Source: Struthidea cinerea
Lineage: Eukaryota > Chordata > Aves > Passeriformes > Corcoracidae
Assembly: GCA_013397865.1 (NCBI GenBank)
Contig: VZTI01005559.1
Span: forward strand, 2,669,781-2,733,780
Direction of reading: 5' to 3'
Length of the DNA stretch: 64,000 nt
Positions 52,001 through 63,522 of this stretch are shown here, piece after piece. Positions within the stretch are counted from its first letter, which is position 1; each line of letters starts with the position of its first letter. The notes under the pieces were generated by a model, which worked only from the letters and a program-made list of their open reading frames with translations, made no database searches and was not told the origin of the DNA. The translations under genes were made by a program, and so were the position numbers.

Positions 52001-55000
52001 AAGGAAAAAAGAGGATGGGGAAACAAGTGAGGAAGCCCTAGCCTTTGGAAACCACATAGCCAGACAGGGTTGATTCATATAAAGCAAGCAGTGAGGCAAT
52101 ATAAACAAAGATGATAAGGAGGCTTCATGTCTCAGCTCCCCACTTCCCTATAGCCAGGAGAACTTTCCTCTATGTGCAAGCAGCCCTGTCTTAGGAAAAC
52201 ATAACCACTCTATGGTTGCGGTATCCCGGTTCATCACTGTGACACAATGGAGCTCTGGGGAGCTCTCGAAGGACTGTGTTTTAGAGGAACAACTCCTTGA
52301 AGACAGAGGCCGGGGCAGGACCAGGACTGCAGTCCCAGAACGGTGTTTGTGAAATAGCCTCAAACACAGGCAGAGTTAACCCCATCCTGGGACTTGTGTC
52401 CAACTCACCTGCTCTGGTGTGGGTGTGATGGGCGCGTCGCTGGATGTGCCTCTCCCAGGGGGCAGGGTGACAGGGTGGAGGATGGACTCCATCTGCTGAG
52501 GGGAGTTGACTGTGGGTGAGTTCTGTCCAGACTGAGAGTTGGAGCTATACACAGTCTACAGACAAAGGTGGGGAAGGTGACAGAGAGAAGGAGATGTTAG
52601 ACACTCACACTTGACAGGGCAGTGCAACTAGAGGAGAAATATTGATGGCAATTCCCCATCTGCTTTCAACAGCTCTTGGCTGTACTGGAGCTTCTCATCA
52701 CCCAAAAACTCTCTAAATGCAAGACAGAGTTCCTGAAATCCCCTCATTGCTCCAGAATGGCAGCTGCCCAACATTCTTCTCTTCAGCAATACTCCCATAC
52801 CCTCTGTGGTGTGTGGATGGGTGACAGCATGTCCAGATCAGTCATGGGGAACTCCAGGCCCTTCCGTCTCAGGTCTTCATAAACAGCAACGACACCGGTC
52901 AGGTCTGGAGAGCTGCGGAAGGCGTCTGCCCAGGACTGGGGAGAAGGAGACAGTACAGCCCATCACCACAAACAGCAGCCTTCTGCACAGACACCAAAAG
53001 ACACACACTCTCTGGACTGGTGCAGATGCTCACACTTCTTGGCTCACCTGGATGAGGGTCAGCACCTTGTCGTGCACTATGGCAGGTGGATTGTTCTTTG
53101 GCAGGATTGTTCTCACCAGGACACCTTCTACAAAGTCCTGGCTGGACACAAGGAGGTGGAAGCGATGGCCGCAGTTCTTGACGCAGGTCTCCAGGACCTT
53201 CAAAGGCAATGAAGCATTAGCTGTAGCCTTCTCTGCACACACGTTAGCCTTGTTGGCTTTAGGTACATGTGTCTGTCCAGTGTGTGTGCTAAAACTTGTG
53301 TTCAGCACTCAGCTTTACAGCAGGGTATCACAGAGCAGAGAAAGAGCCCTGACCACTCACCGTCAAAGCCAGCATAACTTCATGGAAGTTCTTATTCCCT
53401 ACAATTCTCTTCTTAATGGCTCGGAAGGCATCTTTGGGCCTGAAGGAGAAATGAGATGAAGAAAGATCATCAGAAGGTTGAGGCAAAGAAAAACAGCCAC
53501 TGGTTCTGGATGCCTCATACTCAGCAGGTGTCCCTCCTCACTGTGTTTTTAGAATGGCTTGAAGCAGTGACTGGTAAAGCAGCTTCTGCTTGTGGTTCTG
53601 CAAGAGGAGAGGAGTTGGCTCATCATAGAACCATTTAGGTTGGAAAAGACCTTCTAAAGTCATCGAGTCCAACCATAAACCTACCACTGCGAAGTCCACC
53701 ACTAAACCATGTCCCTGAGTGCTGTTACTGAAATTGGAGGCCTCTGCGCTGACATCTGCAACAGCTCAAGGTGTTCAGGACACAGCAGAGAACAGAATAA
53801 AAACACTGCTAGAAACACACTCCTTGGGGGTAGACCAAAATCCCATGGCAGAGAGACTGAAGAGGAGGAGATCACAGAAAAGCTTGGCATGGGTTAGAAA
53901 CAGGAAGGAGAGAGCAAGCTGCGGCAATTCCTGTGTTGCTCAAAGACGAGATGTTTAACATTTCCCTGGAGACAAGGAGGCTCAAAAGCTGCAGGGGAGA
54001 TGGCAGTGGCAAAATCTTGCCTATATTGCAGGTGGGTACGAGAGCAACAGCATAGCAGGGCCTCATTAACCATTCTCAGAGGAGAGAAACACCATGGTCT
54101 CAGACCACTGTGGTCTTAAGAGGGCACAAATGAACCACCATGCTCTAGCAGAGCACAGGAAGAGAAGCTGAGCTGGAAGAGCAGCAGTGACGGAGGAGAA
54201 AAGTGGGGTAGAGACACTGAGGCAGTGAGGAGGGCAGGAGTGTATTGGCCTGTGGGGCAGCATGGTGTCAATGGATGGGCACTAGCAGGGCAATGGGAGA
54301 GCCTGTCAAGCTGTGTTATCAGGTGCCCAAATCTGAAACAAGTGGCCACAGCTCAGACCTGAGAACTGTGGACAGAGACAGGTGTATTTGCACTGTGGAG
54401 ATAGTGGAAAAGGAGTGGTGACAGATCTGTAAGTAGAGATGTTTGACTTTGTTTCCATACTACTGTGAAGCTGAAAACTGGGCTCGCTAATCCTCTGTCA
54501 ACATCACTGTGGGTAGGACAGCAGGAGTGAAACCTACATGTTTTATTCCATGTAGCACCTTCCTTTTTACATGCTGCTCTTGACATCTCCATTGTGAGAA
54601 GGAGCATTCTCCCTTGAATTCACTGGCAAATCCCCAGCTCCAGGGTTAGCAACTCTGGCAGATTGATGAACATCTCTCTGCAGGGAGAGGAAGACAAGAG
54701 CTCCCCCACCCACTTTGTGTGTGTTTGAGTGACTGTACATGAAAATACCAGAGAAGAAACCCAAGAAAGACTGGCACAGTGAGAGGACTGAAGAGCAGCC
54801 TAGGATTTTCCCCTCTCCTCAGTCACCAGCCTTTAGATTTTTACATTCCCAGAGGAGAGAAAGAGAAGGGTATGAAGGGGGAATAAATCAAAGTAGAAGA
54901 AATGCAAATATGCCTTTTGGAGATGGGAGGCAGCCTGGCTTGAACAGAGTGTTGTCTGGGGACCCTGAAGGCCTGTTTGAATGGCTCCTAGCGCTCACCA

Positions 55001-55287
55001 AGATAATAGAGAAGCATCTAATATGTGCTCTGACAGCTTTGCTATGTCTCTAGGTCTCCTAGCAGAGCCCTGTCTCAGAGATTGTTGGGAAGCCTAGCTT
55101 ATTACCTCCACCAGTGCATGCTACCACTGCAGCCTAGGGATGCGGTGTTACAGGGAGTGCAGGGACCTGTCACTGGATATGGACCCTTGCCAGCTTCCTT
55201 ACCCTTCTTCAGTCTCGTTAATGATGTCACAGATCTCCATGTTGAGAGCCCAGTCCTCACTCCGCAGGGACCCATCAGTAGCTCTCT
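43033..55287 (-). CDS. TOM1: Target of Myb1 membrane trafficking protein TOM1, coding exons 2-15 (first coding exon not found)
   Basis: Endosomal adaptor that binds ubiquitinated cargo, Tollip and clathrin. Exons: 55203-55287, 53361-53439, 53048-53197, 52801-52935, 52409-52555, 51320-51436, 50741-50874, 50053-50086, 49427-49535, 48333-48453, 45867-45942, 43662-43721, 43287-43323, 43033-43181. Every junction is GT-AG and in phase. With a 52-nt first coding exon, as I recall for human, the protein would be 494 residues (human 492). The VHS domain spans exons 2-5 (for example ETCVKNCGHRFH). The GAT domain spans exons 7-9 (ELVPSQAEPSDLELLQ, then ELNRTCRAMQQRVLE). A clathrin-box-like LIDLA lies near 321-325. 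The tail ends EDDAMFAL, as in TOM1. Synteny supports TOM1 over TOM1L1 or TOM1L2. The first coding exon probably lies in the gap at 62427-63149. Confidence 0.96.
46253..46267 (-). other. TOM1: Candidate TOM1 15-nt alternative microexon
   Basis: Between the exons at 48333-48453 and 45867-45942, the minus strand reads TTTTCTCTCTTTATAG, then the 15-nt TCCACCCCAAAGAAG, then GTAAGT. The 5' splice site AAG|GTAAGT is close to the ideal consensus and the 3' site has a strong pyrimidine tract with a CUCUCU element. Fifteen nt keeps the frame: inclusion would replace Gly at the junction with Gly-Pro-Pro-Gln-Arg-Arg and adds no stop. Whether it is used is unknown. Confidence 0.5.
47451..47490. repeat. 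Short tandem duplication, 24-bp period, in a TOM1 intron
   Basis: A 16-base stretch (aagagaccttaacttg) is repeated exactly at a 24-bp period within the intron between the exons at 48333-48453 and 45867-45942. It looks like a small replication-slippage duplication. Confidence 0.8.
53622..53725 (-). mobile_element. CR1 LINE 3' fragment in TOM1 intron 2
   Basis: The sequence has the hallmark reverse-complement CR1 3' end: a CATAGAACCATTTAGGTTGG start, then GAAAAGACCTT and CGAGTCCAACC. The element is inserted in minus orientation and truncated to about 100 bp, between the TOM1 exons at 55203-55287 and 53361-53439. It lacks coding capacity. Confidence 0.85.
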
Positions 55288-58200
55288 CTGGAAAACAGAA
55301 ACCAAGACAGGGTTAAGAGCAGCCCTGGCACTCGTAAGTTAACCTCTCACAAGACCCCAGACCCCAGCCTGTTTCTCCCTGGCTACCACTACAACATGCA
55401 AGGAGGCCAATCCATATGCAAATTCCAGGTCACCAAGTGCTCCCCACTAGGTGTCACCTCAGCAGAGGACATGGCTGGGATGGTGGGTGCCTGTGGCACC
55501 CGACGATACCGACACACAGACACTCTGTGTGATGTCAGGTGTCCTGCACACGAAGCGAAGGGGCTCAGCATGACTTCAGCTTCAGAGCTGGGGAAAAGGG
55601 GGCTTATTTGCTTTGTTACTGCAAGGCCAGAAACTGTGAGTTCAGCCCACTCACGCTGATATGGATCTAATGCCAGTAGCACCAATTCTTGGTTTGTACC
55701 ACATGAGGAAACAAAAGAATCAACCCCCCTTTCTTTTGTACACCAGCTCTATAAAAATAAAGCAAACACAGAAAACCATAAGCAGAGCTTTCTCTTGTTT
55801 AACATTTACACCTCTTTCCTGAACTTCTGGCCTTCAGGGAGCGTGGGCAGAAGCAAACTGCAGGCTGAAGTTGAAGCAATATTGTTTCAGCTTTGATTGT
55901 GTCCCCTTTAATTAGGAATTCCTCAGTCAGCCTTGATGTTATTTATTCAAGGCAGAGATTTGGGAAATGAGCAGCTATTACTGGGAGCACCAGTGTCTCC
56001 ACCCTGTAATCATCCATGTCTCAGTCCTAGCCATGACACTGACTGATGCCTTCAGGGACACCACCAGTAGCTGGGGGAAAGAGAACTGCCAGCAGAGCCA
56101 GCAGGACCCAGGCACTCCCGAGACCACAGGGAAACAAAGAGACGCAGCAAATGGCAAGCAGAGGACAAGAACCATCCTTTCCAGCTCTCTCATCCTACAA
56201 AATACTTGACTTAGCACCGGGGCAAGAGAATTAAAACTGGCCAGACCAGTTTAGCACTTACCAGGTGCTCTTCAGGAGAGCTCAGTCCCAGCGAGGTACT
56301 TACAGAAGTGCCTGCATTTTCAAAACTGCTGCCCCTGCAAAATCTGGGGCTGTCCCTTGCTGCTGTGGGTCCTCTATCCCTTTTGAGAGGTCCTTCCTCT
56401 GCAGAACTGCCTTTTTCTGCCTTTGACCAAGCAGCTAATGATCCCTGTGTGGGAATGAAATTAAATGCCCATTCACACAGTAATGGGATAAGGCCATAAC
56501 ACAGGAACAAGAAGATTATTTAATTCCTGCCTGGGTAAGCACATCTATCATGACCTGTTAAGGGTCAGGAACAGAGCTATTCACACCACTGTGCAATGCA
56601 GCCTTTTAAACACGTGTCCCTCCCACAGATTGCACACCACAGTGTGAGGCTATCTGCATCTTATCACAATCCAGCCACCACCTTTTCTGTTGGCTACAGA
56701 ATGTATTGATTACACAGTCATTGCGCTGATGACATTGTGGCCACAGCCAGATGGAATAGGGCAGACAAGGGAAGGAGAGTGGCAGAATGTTCTTGATGCT
56801 CTTCCACTTTTCTGAAGGTCTGGCTATTACTGGAATAACCTTAAGGCTCCTTGATTCAGGTAAACTTTTGTCACTTTGAGTATTAACTTTACATAGGGAT
56901 TCTGATCTCTGGCAGATCCAAGCTTCCTCAGTGAGGCACAGGAGGAAGCATTGCACTGGGTGCTGTGGTGGAGAATACATCCAGGGCAATGGGCATGTCT
57001 AGTGCAGCAGGGCATGTACCAGTCAATGGGGGAAACTGTGGTAACACATGAGGGAAAATGTTTTCCACTGGGGCTCCTTTGGGATCAGTACTCAGTACAA
57101 TGTCAGAGCTCCAGGTTTCCTCCTTCCCTGGGAGACCAGCCTTGCTGGCAGGCAGGCTGCAGCTCAGGTCAGTCTGATGGGTCTGGCTCACGTGGTCGCA
57201 AAGCCACCCCTCACATGCGCTCTCCCCCGGGATCCCCTGCTCATGACACATCATGGTTTGAACAAGCCAGAAGTTTCCCTGCACTGTTTACTGCCAGTGG
57301 CAATGAATCACAGAAATCCATTACACAGGGGTTGCTCTGCTGAAAGGGAAGTTTACACCCACTCTTCTCACTGCACATGGAAGGAAAAACCCACAACTCA
57401 GGAACAGGGCTAAACCTGCTTGGAAGCTCTGAGCTACAGAAGAAACAAAGGACAAAATAAAACCTGCGTTTAACCACCAATCCTTGCTGTTCAAATCTCC
57501 CCAACCTTCCTTTGCATTGTACGCAAACATGAATTGAATCTGCAAACACCCTTCCCTCGCTTCCCAATGTTTGGTGGCATGCTGTAACCTGCTCCCCACC
57601 ACCCTTTCCCTCCAAATGCACCACTTCTGCCAAGGTCGAGCAGTAGGTTTGCTTTTCAGAGAGGAATGCAAATAAACCATGTGTGCTCCTTCACCTGGCT
57701 GGCCACTTAGGGGAAAACTGGGCTTCCTCAGAAGTGACACACCCTGCCCTGCTGCTACCCCACAAGACAGTGGTCATCCAGCTACTGTCACCCCAGTTCA
57801 TACATTCAGCTGTAGGAAAGCAGCAAACCTGTCATAAACTCAACACAGGCTCACAAAATGCAAAGCTGGAAGAGCAGTATTAGAGCATATGGAAAACAGG
57901 AATGTGACCCTGAGGCAATTCCAAGGACAAAACGCTTGAATTTACCCAGTACAAATTAAGTCCTGACCTAGCTGGAATTGGGAGAGCTGGAGTTAATGCC
58001 CTTCTAATCATCCTTGCCTTCTTCCAAGTTGTAAGGGACTGTCCAAGCCTAGTACGATATGGAGTTTTCTCCAAAATCCTGAACTTTAACCTTTTGTAAA
58101 GCCTGTAGAAGGGGAGGAAACAAAGTCTAATTCATTAGTCACATGAAGGATCAGAGTGGCTGGCCCCATTTCATGAGCCGTAATTAGCACATGAGCTGTC

Positions 58201-61200
58201 TGCTCTGAATGAAATCTGAGCCCGGGATGGCTGGGGACAGCGACAAGTCCCTAAAAAGAGCGAGCACAGGAGGCAGGGCATTGCCAGACGCCCAACACTC
58301 TGCCTGGTGGGACTCATCAGGCAGCATCTACTTCTGTGTGTTACCAGCTGAGCCTGACCTGCAGCAGAGAATTCCCCTGGCAGAGGTTCCTGCGAGCCTG
58401 CGAGTGCCGTCCCCCTCCAAGCCCCAAACCAACTGGCCGCTGAATGTACAGGAGGCCCTTCACGGGGCCGCTCCAAAGCCACATTGTTTTGGCAGCCAGT
58501 CCGGCTCCCCGGGTGTGACAGCATTGGGGTTTGTCTGATTCCAGTCTGCTGCCTCACAAATTGCTCAGGTCGACCCAGAACTGCGGAGGACTGTGGTACG
58601 GGTTGAACCAGAGCATCAGCTCTTTTCCTGCATGGCATTTGATGTGCTGCTGCTGACTGCAGCTAGGTGATAAAAGTTATTTGGAACCCTCAGATAATGA
58701 AGAACTCCGAGCGTGGCATAACTGGCGCAAAGGAGCTATACATTGCTTTGTGGTATGAGTACATTTCACAGCTTTGCTTCTTTTCAAGGTTATGGTCTCT
58801 GCCCTGGTGGCAGGGGAGAGCGCACTGTGGGGCTGGGGATCCCACTCAGCAGTCCCTGCAGCAGCACACCAGCACTGCAGTCAGTATTGTGGGGAAGTAC
58901 AGGAGCCAGGGACAGAAGGTACTGTGTAGGCTCCTGTCTCCTTTGCTCCCCATTCCAGACCTGGAGCACCCATCACCAGCCAGATGCTGCTCAGAAACCC
59001 TTTGCCCGTGATATGCTCTGCCCCTCGTCCAAGAGAAGCCTTCAAACAGTGTTCCCTGCAGTGCTTCTTGCTGGCTCTAAGTTCCTCAGCAAAGCATCAA
59101 GCACCTTCTCACTCATTTCAACAGGCGTTTGAGGGCACCAGCAGTTTATTGCACAAGACAGCTTAGGTTCAGCAGAAAGCAATTCAAGAGTCCCTTCTTC
59201 CAACTTCCCTTCAGTTCACAAACTCACAGGCCCAAATCAGCATCCTGTACAAGCCTCATGCTTTTCAATTTCCCTTGAGGGAACTTCAGCACCAGCTCTG
59301 TCAGGACTTCACCATTTAGCTGCATCCTTCCCCCAAAGCCCGAGAGGACAATGTGCTTTCTAGAGAGACCAGAGATACAGCTCCAAACCTAATTCCAGTA
59401 TGGTGACGGACACAGACTTTGCTGACGTAGTGGTGTGGGTATTTGTGTCTCTGAACTCCTGCTCCTTTCCTGTGAATCAGCTCAAATTCTCAGGGATCAA
59501 GTGACTCTTCAACTGCTGCCTTTGCCCCTTTTCCTCCAGACAAAGCAGGCACAGAAGACAAGGCAATGCCTTTTTGAGAAGCACAACCTCACAGGGACCC
59601 ACAGAGGGCTGCAGGAACACCTGTGAGGCTGGATCCAAAACGTCGTGGGGATTTTTCTGGCATATTGTCTTGCATCTGCCTCTCTTCCTCACCCAGGAGC
59701 CTTTCTTACTTGCTCCCTCTTTACAGTCTCAACTTTTCCTGGTCCTCGTGCTTAAAATAACCCCCATCCATAAAAAACCTGTGTCATCTCTGTGCTACAC
59801 CGTTACTTCTATGCCTTGCCTGCCCTCACTCACAGAAATAACCTGCCTCTGTCCCTTTTGGTATTGCTATAATTACTAGTTATTTTAGACTTCCAGGGTG
59901 AGGAGAGAGCATTGGTGGTTTCTTCTCCATTCTCTCACTCAGAGAGAATTCACCTCCTTGAAATTAGATTTTCCATTTTGAAAATGGAAAAAAGCTTCTC
60001 TTAGCTCCTAGATGGAGGCACAGTGGATTTCTCTTTTGAGGGGGGAATCTGAACTATGATGCTTTATCACTCTTTGGAAATTTTCCCACTGGTGTTTAAA
60101 AAAACTCACCACACAACAGAAACAAAAACTAAAAAACCCAAACAAGCAAGGCTGTATTCCTCTTACTTGGGAAGAGACATCACAGGAAGAGATATCATCC
60201 TGTGCAAAAACTGGACAGAGGCAACTTCTGTGACTAAATCTCAGAACTGTGAGTAAGAAACTAGAAAACCTACTCCTCTGCAACTGACTCATTCTGTGAC
60301 AGATCACTGAGATTATCTGGGCATTGCTTTCCTAGTCAGCAAAATAAATGGGTCTTACTAGATTAACATTAATGAAGGAATTTGAGAACATTGCTGGAGT
60401 ATGCCACAGAGGATTTATTTTTTTCTTCCTTAGCCTTGATCTAAAGCTATTTTAGACTTCATAAGCTATATCAAGCATACATGACTTTGCCCAAATGATT
60501 TACAAGGATGCAGCATTATCTTTCTGCAGACAGCCTAGAGCAGCAGCACCGTGCAGGTTTGGTGATGAGGCTCATGGGTTGGACACGCAGCTGCCATGGA
60601 CCTACCAAACGAGTTTGGGTAAGTCATGTTTGCGTCCCAAATTAAGCAGGGAAGATATCCATGTCCCCAGGAGGTTGATAGACAATGTTCAAAAGGAGAA
60701 AATATTAATATTTTCAGTCACCAGCCCTTTCAAGTCCTCCACAGAGCTCCCTTCTCACACGCTGTAATTCCTCCACTCCTTTGGACTCCCATAACCCCAA
60801 TCAACCCCATTCACTAAGATCTCCCTACTATCACACCTCTTCTACTAAGGCTTCTCAACTCCTCTCTGACAACACTTTTGAAATACATTTTCTTTTTTCC
60901 TCTTCTTTGCTGTTGGTTTTTTACTTGGGAATCCCTTATTTAATTGAAGGAAAGCCTAGAGGGAATGCACTTAAAATCTGGTTACTATACTGACCAGAAA
61001 ATCTGTCAGGCAACCTTCAGAATTCCTCTACCTACACACAAGGGCGTATCTGATACACTCACTGAGAGAACAAAAAACATTCATTTAGGAACGGACAGGA
61101 GATGGCTTTTCCTGGAACTTGTGATGTTCTTCTGGGGGTATGTTGAAGATCATCCGGAGGATTTTGATAACAGAAAGTCTTCCCTGATGATCCTTCCCCC

Positions 61201-61949
61201 ACCTGGCTGTAATGCATCTCACCTATCTGTCCCAACACCAGAGTGGCACAACACAGTGCCCCTGACACACTTTGGGACGGTGTTAGGGTAGCCACTAAAA
61301 TCATTATAATAAAAGCATTACTTAAAGCAGCTACTTGCTCCCTTCCCACCACGGACACAGCCTCTTATTCACCCATGCAAGTACACCAAAAAGACTGAAT
61401 GTGGGACCACATGTTCACAGCAAAGAGCAAAGGTCTGACAAGTGATGAACAGCAAGAGTGACCAAGTACACAAACTTACAAGTGGAGAGTTTAAATGGGC
61501 ATCAACCTTCAAGCACAACTTGAAGGCCCTTAGGCAACACAACATGGGAACAGAGTCTTCATTCTAAGCATTTTAAGAACTGCATTGCTGTTCTGACACC
61601 AGCGTGGCTGTTGACGGTCTTGTTATCTCTAACTGCGGCATCTCTGCTCCACTTTCTCAGACCACATCCTTCTCCCATGTTCCCTGAGCTACCCTGAGCA
61701 CAGGGACTGTGGGATACCACGTGCCTGTGGGCCTGCCAGGTCACAGAGTGGGTGCTGTGTTCATTGTCGGAGCTGGTGCTCCATGCCATGAACCAGTTCA
61801 TGCTGCAGGAGCCAGGGCATGGCCCTGCCAGGCACCGCTTGTTCCACAGCTCATTGCGGGGAGGCTCGGGGCGTACAAACACCCCCAGCCGCCCAGCGCA
61901 TGAGTCCTTTGGGTAGGGGACACTGGTCCGAATGGGTGAGCCGCGTGCC
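55288..61949 (-). other. TOM1: TOM1 intron 1 (no other gene seen)
   Basis: The stretch from the TOM1 exon-2 acceptor to the right-hand CpG island shows no second exon, RNA gene or recognisable transposable element. Short frames up to about 155 codons have no family resemblance. Its role as intron 1 is inferred from the TOM1 coding start being absent and the CpG island lying to the right. Confidence 0.6.
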
Positions 61950-62040
61950 CCAGAGCCAGCCCAGCCTGAAGCCGCTGTCCCCGCAGCGCCGCTGTCCCCG
62001 CAGCCCCCCTTCCCACAGCCCCACTGTCCCCGCGGCCCCT

Positions 62041-62280
62041 GCTGCCCCGTCCCACAGCCCCGCTGTCCCTGCTGCCCCGTCCCACAGCCCCGCTGTCCCT
62101 GCTGCCCCGTCCCACAGCCCCGCTGTCCCTGCTGCCCCGTCCCACAGCCCCGCTGTCCCTGCTGCCCCGTCCCACAGCCCCGCTGTCCCTGCTGCCCCGT
62201 CCCACAGCCCCGCTGTCCCTGCTGCCCCGTCCCACAGCCCCGCTGTCCCTGCTGCCCCGTCCCACAGCCCCGCTGTCCCG
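62041..62280. repeat. Minisatellite, 30-bp unit x 8
   Basis: Eight contiguous copies of a 30-base GC-rich unit (GCTGCCCCGTCCCACAGCCC plus CGCTGTCCCT). They are almost identical; only the last base of the last copy visibly differs. Diverged partial copies occur just before it, at 61970-62040. The length being a multiple of 3 explains the open frames across it, which are not genes. It is a strong VNTR candidate inside the TOM1-side CpG island. Confidence 0.97.
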
Positions 62281-62426
62281 CGGCCCCTCGTGCCACCGCC
62301 GGCCACGAGCCCCGCTCCCGCCCGGCCGCGATAGGCTGCCCTGGCTGGAGCCGCGCCAATCAGCAGCTGCCCGAAGCCCCCGAGGAGGTGCGGGCGGGAA
62401 TGGCCCCGAGCCAATCCCCGGGGCCG

Positions 62427-63149
62427 NNNNNNNNNNNNNNNNNNNNNNNNNNNNNNNNNNNNNNNNNNNNNNNNNNNNNNNNNNNNNNNNNNNNNNNNNN
62501 NNNNNNNNNNNNNNNNNNNNNNNNNNNNNNNNNNNNNNNNNNNNNNNNNNNNNNNNNNNNNNNNNNNNNNNNNNNNNNNNNNNNNNNNNNNNNNNNNNNN
62601 NNNNNNNNNNNNNNNNNNNNNNNNNNNNNNNNNNNNNNNNNNNNNNNNNNNNNNNNNNNNNNNNNNNNNNNNNNNNNNNNNNNNNNNNNNNNNNNNNNNN
62701 NNNNNNNNNNNNNNNNNNNNNNNNNNNNNNNNNNNNNNNNNNNNNNNNNNNNNNNNNNNNNNNNNNNNNNNNNNNNNNNNNNNNNNNNNNNNNNNNNNNN
62801 NNNNNNNNNNNNNNNNNNNNNNNNNNNNNNNNNNNNNNNNNNNNNNNNNNNNNNNNNNNNNNNNNNNNNNNNNNNNNNNNNNNNNNNNNNNNNNNNNNNN
62901 NNNNNNNNNNNNNNNNNNNNNNNNNNNNNNNNNNNNNNNNNNNNNNNNNNNNNNNNNNNNNNNNNNNNNNNNNNNNNNNNNNNNNNNNNNNNNNNNNNNN
63001 NNNNNNNNNNNNNNNNNNNNNNNNNNNNNNNNNNNNNNNNNNNNNNNNNNNNNNNNNNNNNNNNNNNNNNNNNNNNNNNNNNNNNNNNNNNNNNNNNNNN
63101 NNNNNNNNNNNNNNNNNNNNNNNNNNNNNNNNNNNNNNNNNNNNNNNNN
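62427..63149. other. Assembly gap, 723 N
   Basis: A run of N in the middle of the right-hand CpG island. It probably hides GC-rich promoter sequence and TOM1 exon 1. Long frames reported across it are artefacts of the N. Confidence 1.
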
Positions 63150-63304
63150 CCGGCTGCAGGAACCGAGGGGCTCCCGCCGCCGAGACCCTCCGCCGCTTTC
63201 TGCAGCCACGTCGAACTCGCGAGCCTGAGCGGTGCCCAAATCCTGGAAAGCCTGTGGCGATGGGTTTTTAAGTTTTCCACAGCCCGGTATGGGAGCATAC
63301 TCGT

Positions 63305-63522
63305 AGGAGTTAGGAAGAAATTCTTTACTATGAGGGTGGTGAGGCACTGGGACAGGTTGCCGAGAGTTGGGGATGCCCCATCCTTGGAAGTGTTCCAGGC
63401 CAGGTTGGATGGCGCTTTGAGCATACTTTTTTTGTGGAAGGTGTCCCTGTCTGTGGCAGGGGTGTTGGAACTAAATGATCTTTAAGGTCCCTTCCAACCC
63501 AAACCATCCTATGACTCTACAC
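63305..63522 (+). mobile_element. CR1 LINE 3' end
   Basis: Plus-oriented CR1 3' terminus: AGGAAGAAATTCTTTACTATG, GGTGAGGCACTGGGACAGG, GGAAGTGTTCCAGGCCAGG, GGAACTAAATGATCTTTAAG and the closing CCTTCCAACCCAAACCATCC followed by TATGACTCTA, the CR1-type 3' tail. It directly follows the CpG-rich sequence to the right of the 723-base gap. Confidence 0.92.

Larger units (their letters stand above)
61950..63245. promoter_or_regulatory. CpG island, probable TOM1 promoter
   Basis: GC- and CpG-dense sequence on both sides of a 723-base gap, with inverted and direct CCAAT boxes (GCGCCAATCAG near 62353, GAGCCAATCCCC near 62408). It is the only promoter-like island upstream of the TOM1 exons, and TOM1 reads leftward from it. 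A TOM1 first exon with its MDFLLGNP-type start was not found in the readable bases. Confidence 0.6.

Noticed and set aside
43033..55287. TOM1L2 or TOM1L1 instead of TOM1
   Set aside because: The C-terminal tail ending EDDAMFAL and the synteny next to HMOX1 and MCM5 fit TOM1 best.
62041..62280. CRISPR array
   Set aside because: Repeats are directly tandem without unique spacers and the genome is vertebrate; this is a minisatellite.
61559..63485. Long open frames (up to 517 codons) on both strands around 61.6-63.5 kb
   Set aside because: They run through a 30-bp minisatellite, whose length is a multiple of 3, and through 723 N. The residues are simple repeats or undefined, and no domain or splice logic supports a gene.
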